Below are positions 62,266 to 64,000 of a DNA stretch of 64,000 bases, piece by piece (positions within the stretch are counted from its first letter, which is position 1; each line of letters opens with the position of its first letter). Under the pieces are notes generated by a model. That model was not told the DNA's origin, ran no database searches, and was given only the letters and a program-made list of their open reading frames with translations. Made by a program: the position numbers and the translations under genes. Source of the stretch: Methylococcaceae bacterium (GTDB lineage: Bacteria; Pseudomonadota; Gammaproteobacteria; Methylococcales; Methylomonadaceae); NCBI GenBank assembly GCA_947505105.1, contig CANNKG010000005.1, positions 1 through 64,000 on the forward strand, in the 5' to 3' direction.

Positions 62266-63807
62266 TTACCAAGTTTGCGTATTAACGAAATTTGTTATGG
62301 CGTCTTTAATGCCTTTTTGGATTTCGTCGTTGTAGTCACCTTTTTCATTGATTTTATCAATCAATGCTGCATGCTCTGATTTCATGTACGAATGTAAAGC
62401 GCTTTCAAAACTACGAACTTTATTTACCGGAACATTGTCCAGAAAACCTTCATTCGCCGCAAACAACGAAATACCCATCTGCGCTACCGACATTGGTGAA
62501 TATTGATTCTGTTTCATCAATTCGGTAACACGTTGACCACGTTCAATCTGTTTACGGGTACTTTCGTCCAAATCCGAAGCAAACTGAGCAAAAGCAGCAA
62601 GTTCGCGATATTGCGCCAAATCAAGACGCGTACCACCACCGAGTTTCTTGATGATTTTTGTTTGTGCAGCACCACCCACTCGTGAAACAGATAAACCAGC
62701 ATTTACCGCAGGTCGAATACCTGAGTTGAACAAGTTACTTTCGAGGAAGATCTGACCATCAGTAATTGAAATTACGTTGGTTGGTACGAAGGCAGAAACG
62801 TCTCCACCCTGAGTTTCAATAATCGGCAATGCGGTCAGTGAACCGGTCTTACCTTTAACCTTACCATTTGTTAGGCGTTCAACTTCATGAGCGCTGATGC
62901 GTGAAGCTCTTTCCAACAAGCGCGAATGCAAGTAGAAAACGTCTCCCGGATAAGCTTCACGTCCTGGAGGTCTACGTAGAAGTAAAGATACTTGTCGGTA
63001 AGCCCAAGCTTGTTTGGTTAAATCGTCATAGATAATCAGTGCATCTTCGCCACGATCTCTAAAAAACTCACCCATCGAACAACCCGTATACGGTGCAATA
63101 AATTGCAACGCTGCGGATTCGGATGCAGAAGCAGCAACGATAATGGTATGCGCCAACGCATCATGCTCTTCAAGTTTACGCACTACGTTAGCAATAGATG
63201 AACGTTTTTGTCCGATCGCTACATAGATACATTTGATTCCAGTACCTTTCTGATTGATGATCGCATCAACGGCAATAGCTGTTTTACCGGTTTGTCTGTC
63301 ACCGATGATTAATTCCCGTTGACCACGGCCAACCGGAATCATCGCATCGATTGATTTCAAACCTAATTGTACGGGTTGATCAACTGACTGCCTGGCAATT
63401 ACGCCTGGTGCGATTTTTTCAATTGGCGAACGTTCGGTGGTTTCGATAGGACCTTTACCGTCAATCGGATTCCCTAATGCATCGACGACACGTCCCAATA
63501 ACGCCTCACCTACTGGCACCTCAAGAATTCTACCGGTACATTTAACGGTATCTCCTTCAGAAATGTGCTGATACGAGCCCAAAACGACCGCACCTACTGA
63601 GTCTCTTTCCAAATTCAATGCCATTCCATAGGTATTTCCAGGAAACTCAAGCATTTCACCTTGCATTGCTTCCGAAAGACCATGAATTCTAACAATACCA
63701 TCGGTCACAGTCACTACGGTGCCTTCGGTATGAGCTTCAATACCTAAATTGAAGTTTTCGATCTTCTTTTTAATCAGATCACTTATTTCAGATGGATTTA
63801 ATTGCAT
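62266..63807 (-). CDS. atpA: ATP synthase alpha subunit
   Basis: This is the non-catalytic nucleotide-binding F1 subunit, 513 residues, the same length as in E. coli. It has the P-loop [15 protein letters not shown] and the signature [17 protein letters not shown]. It follows atpH after about 100 bases. Confidence 0.98.
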   Translation of the reverse strand: MQLNPSEISDLIKKKIENFNLGIEAHTEGTVVTVTDGIVRIHGLSEAMQGEMLEFPGNTYGMALNLERDSVGAVVLGSYQHISEGDTVKCTGRILEVPVGEALLGRVVDALGNPIDGKGPIETTERSPIEKIAPGVIARQSVDQPVQLGLKSIDAMIPVGRGQRELIIGDRQTGKTAIAVDAIINQKGTGIKCIYVAIGQKRSSIANVVRKLEEHDALAHTIIVAASASESAALQFIAPYTGCSMGEFFRDRGEDALIIYDDLTKQAWAYRQVSLLLRRPPGREAYPGDVFYLHSRLLERASRISAHEVERLTNGKVKGKTGSLTALPIIETQGGDVSAFVPTNVISITDGQIFLESNLFNSGIRPAVNAGLSVSRVGGAAQTKIIKKLGGGTRLDLAQYRELAAFAQFASDLDESTRKQIERGQRVTELMKQNQYSPMSVAQMGISLFAANEGFLDNVPVNKVRSFESALHSYMKSEHAALIDKINEKGDYNDEIQKGIKDAITNFVNTQTW

Positions 63808-63907
63808 GTTGATTATTTCTCACTTTTATGCGTAGGGCGGCTATAGTATTTGAATACCGCCAACTTACCCAACCGTAGACAGGTTAATTCTCTAATAGCG
63901 AATTGCC

Positions 63908-64000
63908 TTATAGTCTTTTTGCTAATTGTTGAAGCTGGCCTCTGACTGATCCGTCATATACTCGATCCCCGGCACGAACCAGAACACCACCAAGTAATGA
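63908..64000 (-). CDS. atpH: ATP synthase delta subunit, C-terminal end (cut by window edge)
   Basis: The frame enters from the right edge and ends at 63908 with the family's typical tail: [20 protein letters not shown] followed by QLQQLAKRL. Only 30 residues are in the window. Order atpH-A-G-D-C identifies it. Delta joins F1 to the peripheral stalk. Confidence 0.93.
   Translation of the reverse strand, partial: SLLGGVLVRAGDRVYDGSVRGQLQQLAKRL

Overview
The window looks like the chromosome of a gammaproteobacterium, most likely a methanotroph or close relative of the Methylococcales. The evidence is gammaproteobacterial gene order (cysS divergent from a cyclophilin-lpxH pair; the ATP synthase operon followed by glmU-glmS), a methenyl-tetrahydrofolate cyclohydrolase (fchA), a carboxynorspermidine decarboxylase and moderate GC. 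The taxonomic call is an inference from gene content; no rRNA or methane monooxygenase gene is present. I see no tRNA, rRNA, CRISPR array, prophage or complete insertion sequence.

Layout. 1-5.8 kb: the tail of an unidentified gene, then a complete tripartite RND efflux operon (adaptor, pump, outer-membrane factor). 6.1-8.6 kb: a secreted modular subtilisin with C-terminal adhesion-like domains. 8.7-9.1 kb: two large palindromic structures. 9.25-13.6 kb: a very large chemoreceptor with a poly-HAMP array built from exact 273-bp repeats. 13.7-18.5 kb: fchA and cysS, a secreted cyclophilin, lpxH and a ubiquinone-type hydroxylase. 18.6-24.7 kb: gltB-gltD glutamate synthase. 24.9-28.0 kb: uppP, a GNAT/C39-peptidase fusion and a DUF2817 M14-like hydrolase. 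28.5-36.5 kb: a complete kdpFABCDE potassium-uptake operon with its own two-component system. 36.5-38.05 kb: a repeat-rich island holding an intact MntA-type antitoxin and a broken HepT toxin. 38.1-44.3 kb: OmpA-family protein, TPR lipoprotein, an uncharacterised helical protein, N-acetylmuramoyl-L-alanine amidase, tsaE and NAD(P)HX repair enzyme. 44.5-46.3 kb: ZIP and GDT1 metal transporters. 46.3-52.3 kb: HDOD protein, cyclotransferase-like protein, quinone oxidoreductase, nspC, a PH-domain protein, an NlpE-like protein and a DUF1566 protein. 52.5-55.6 kb: guaB-guaA. 55.9-64 kb: glmS, glmU and the atpHAGDC genes, with atpH cut by the window end.

Most of the window is housekeeping: nitrogen assimilation, GMP synthesis, envelope precursors, ATP synthesis and K+ homeostasis. 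The most notable points are: a 133-bp MITE-like element with matching terminal inverted repeats and a 9-bp target duplication between atpC and glmU; the decaying toxin of the MntA/HepT module, with three separate lesions and flanking direct repeats; the exact-period repeat array in the chemoreceptor; and the GNAT-C39 plus DUF2817 pair. I did not find a convincing wholly new multi-gene system.
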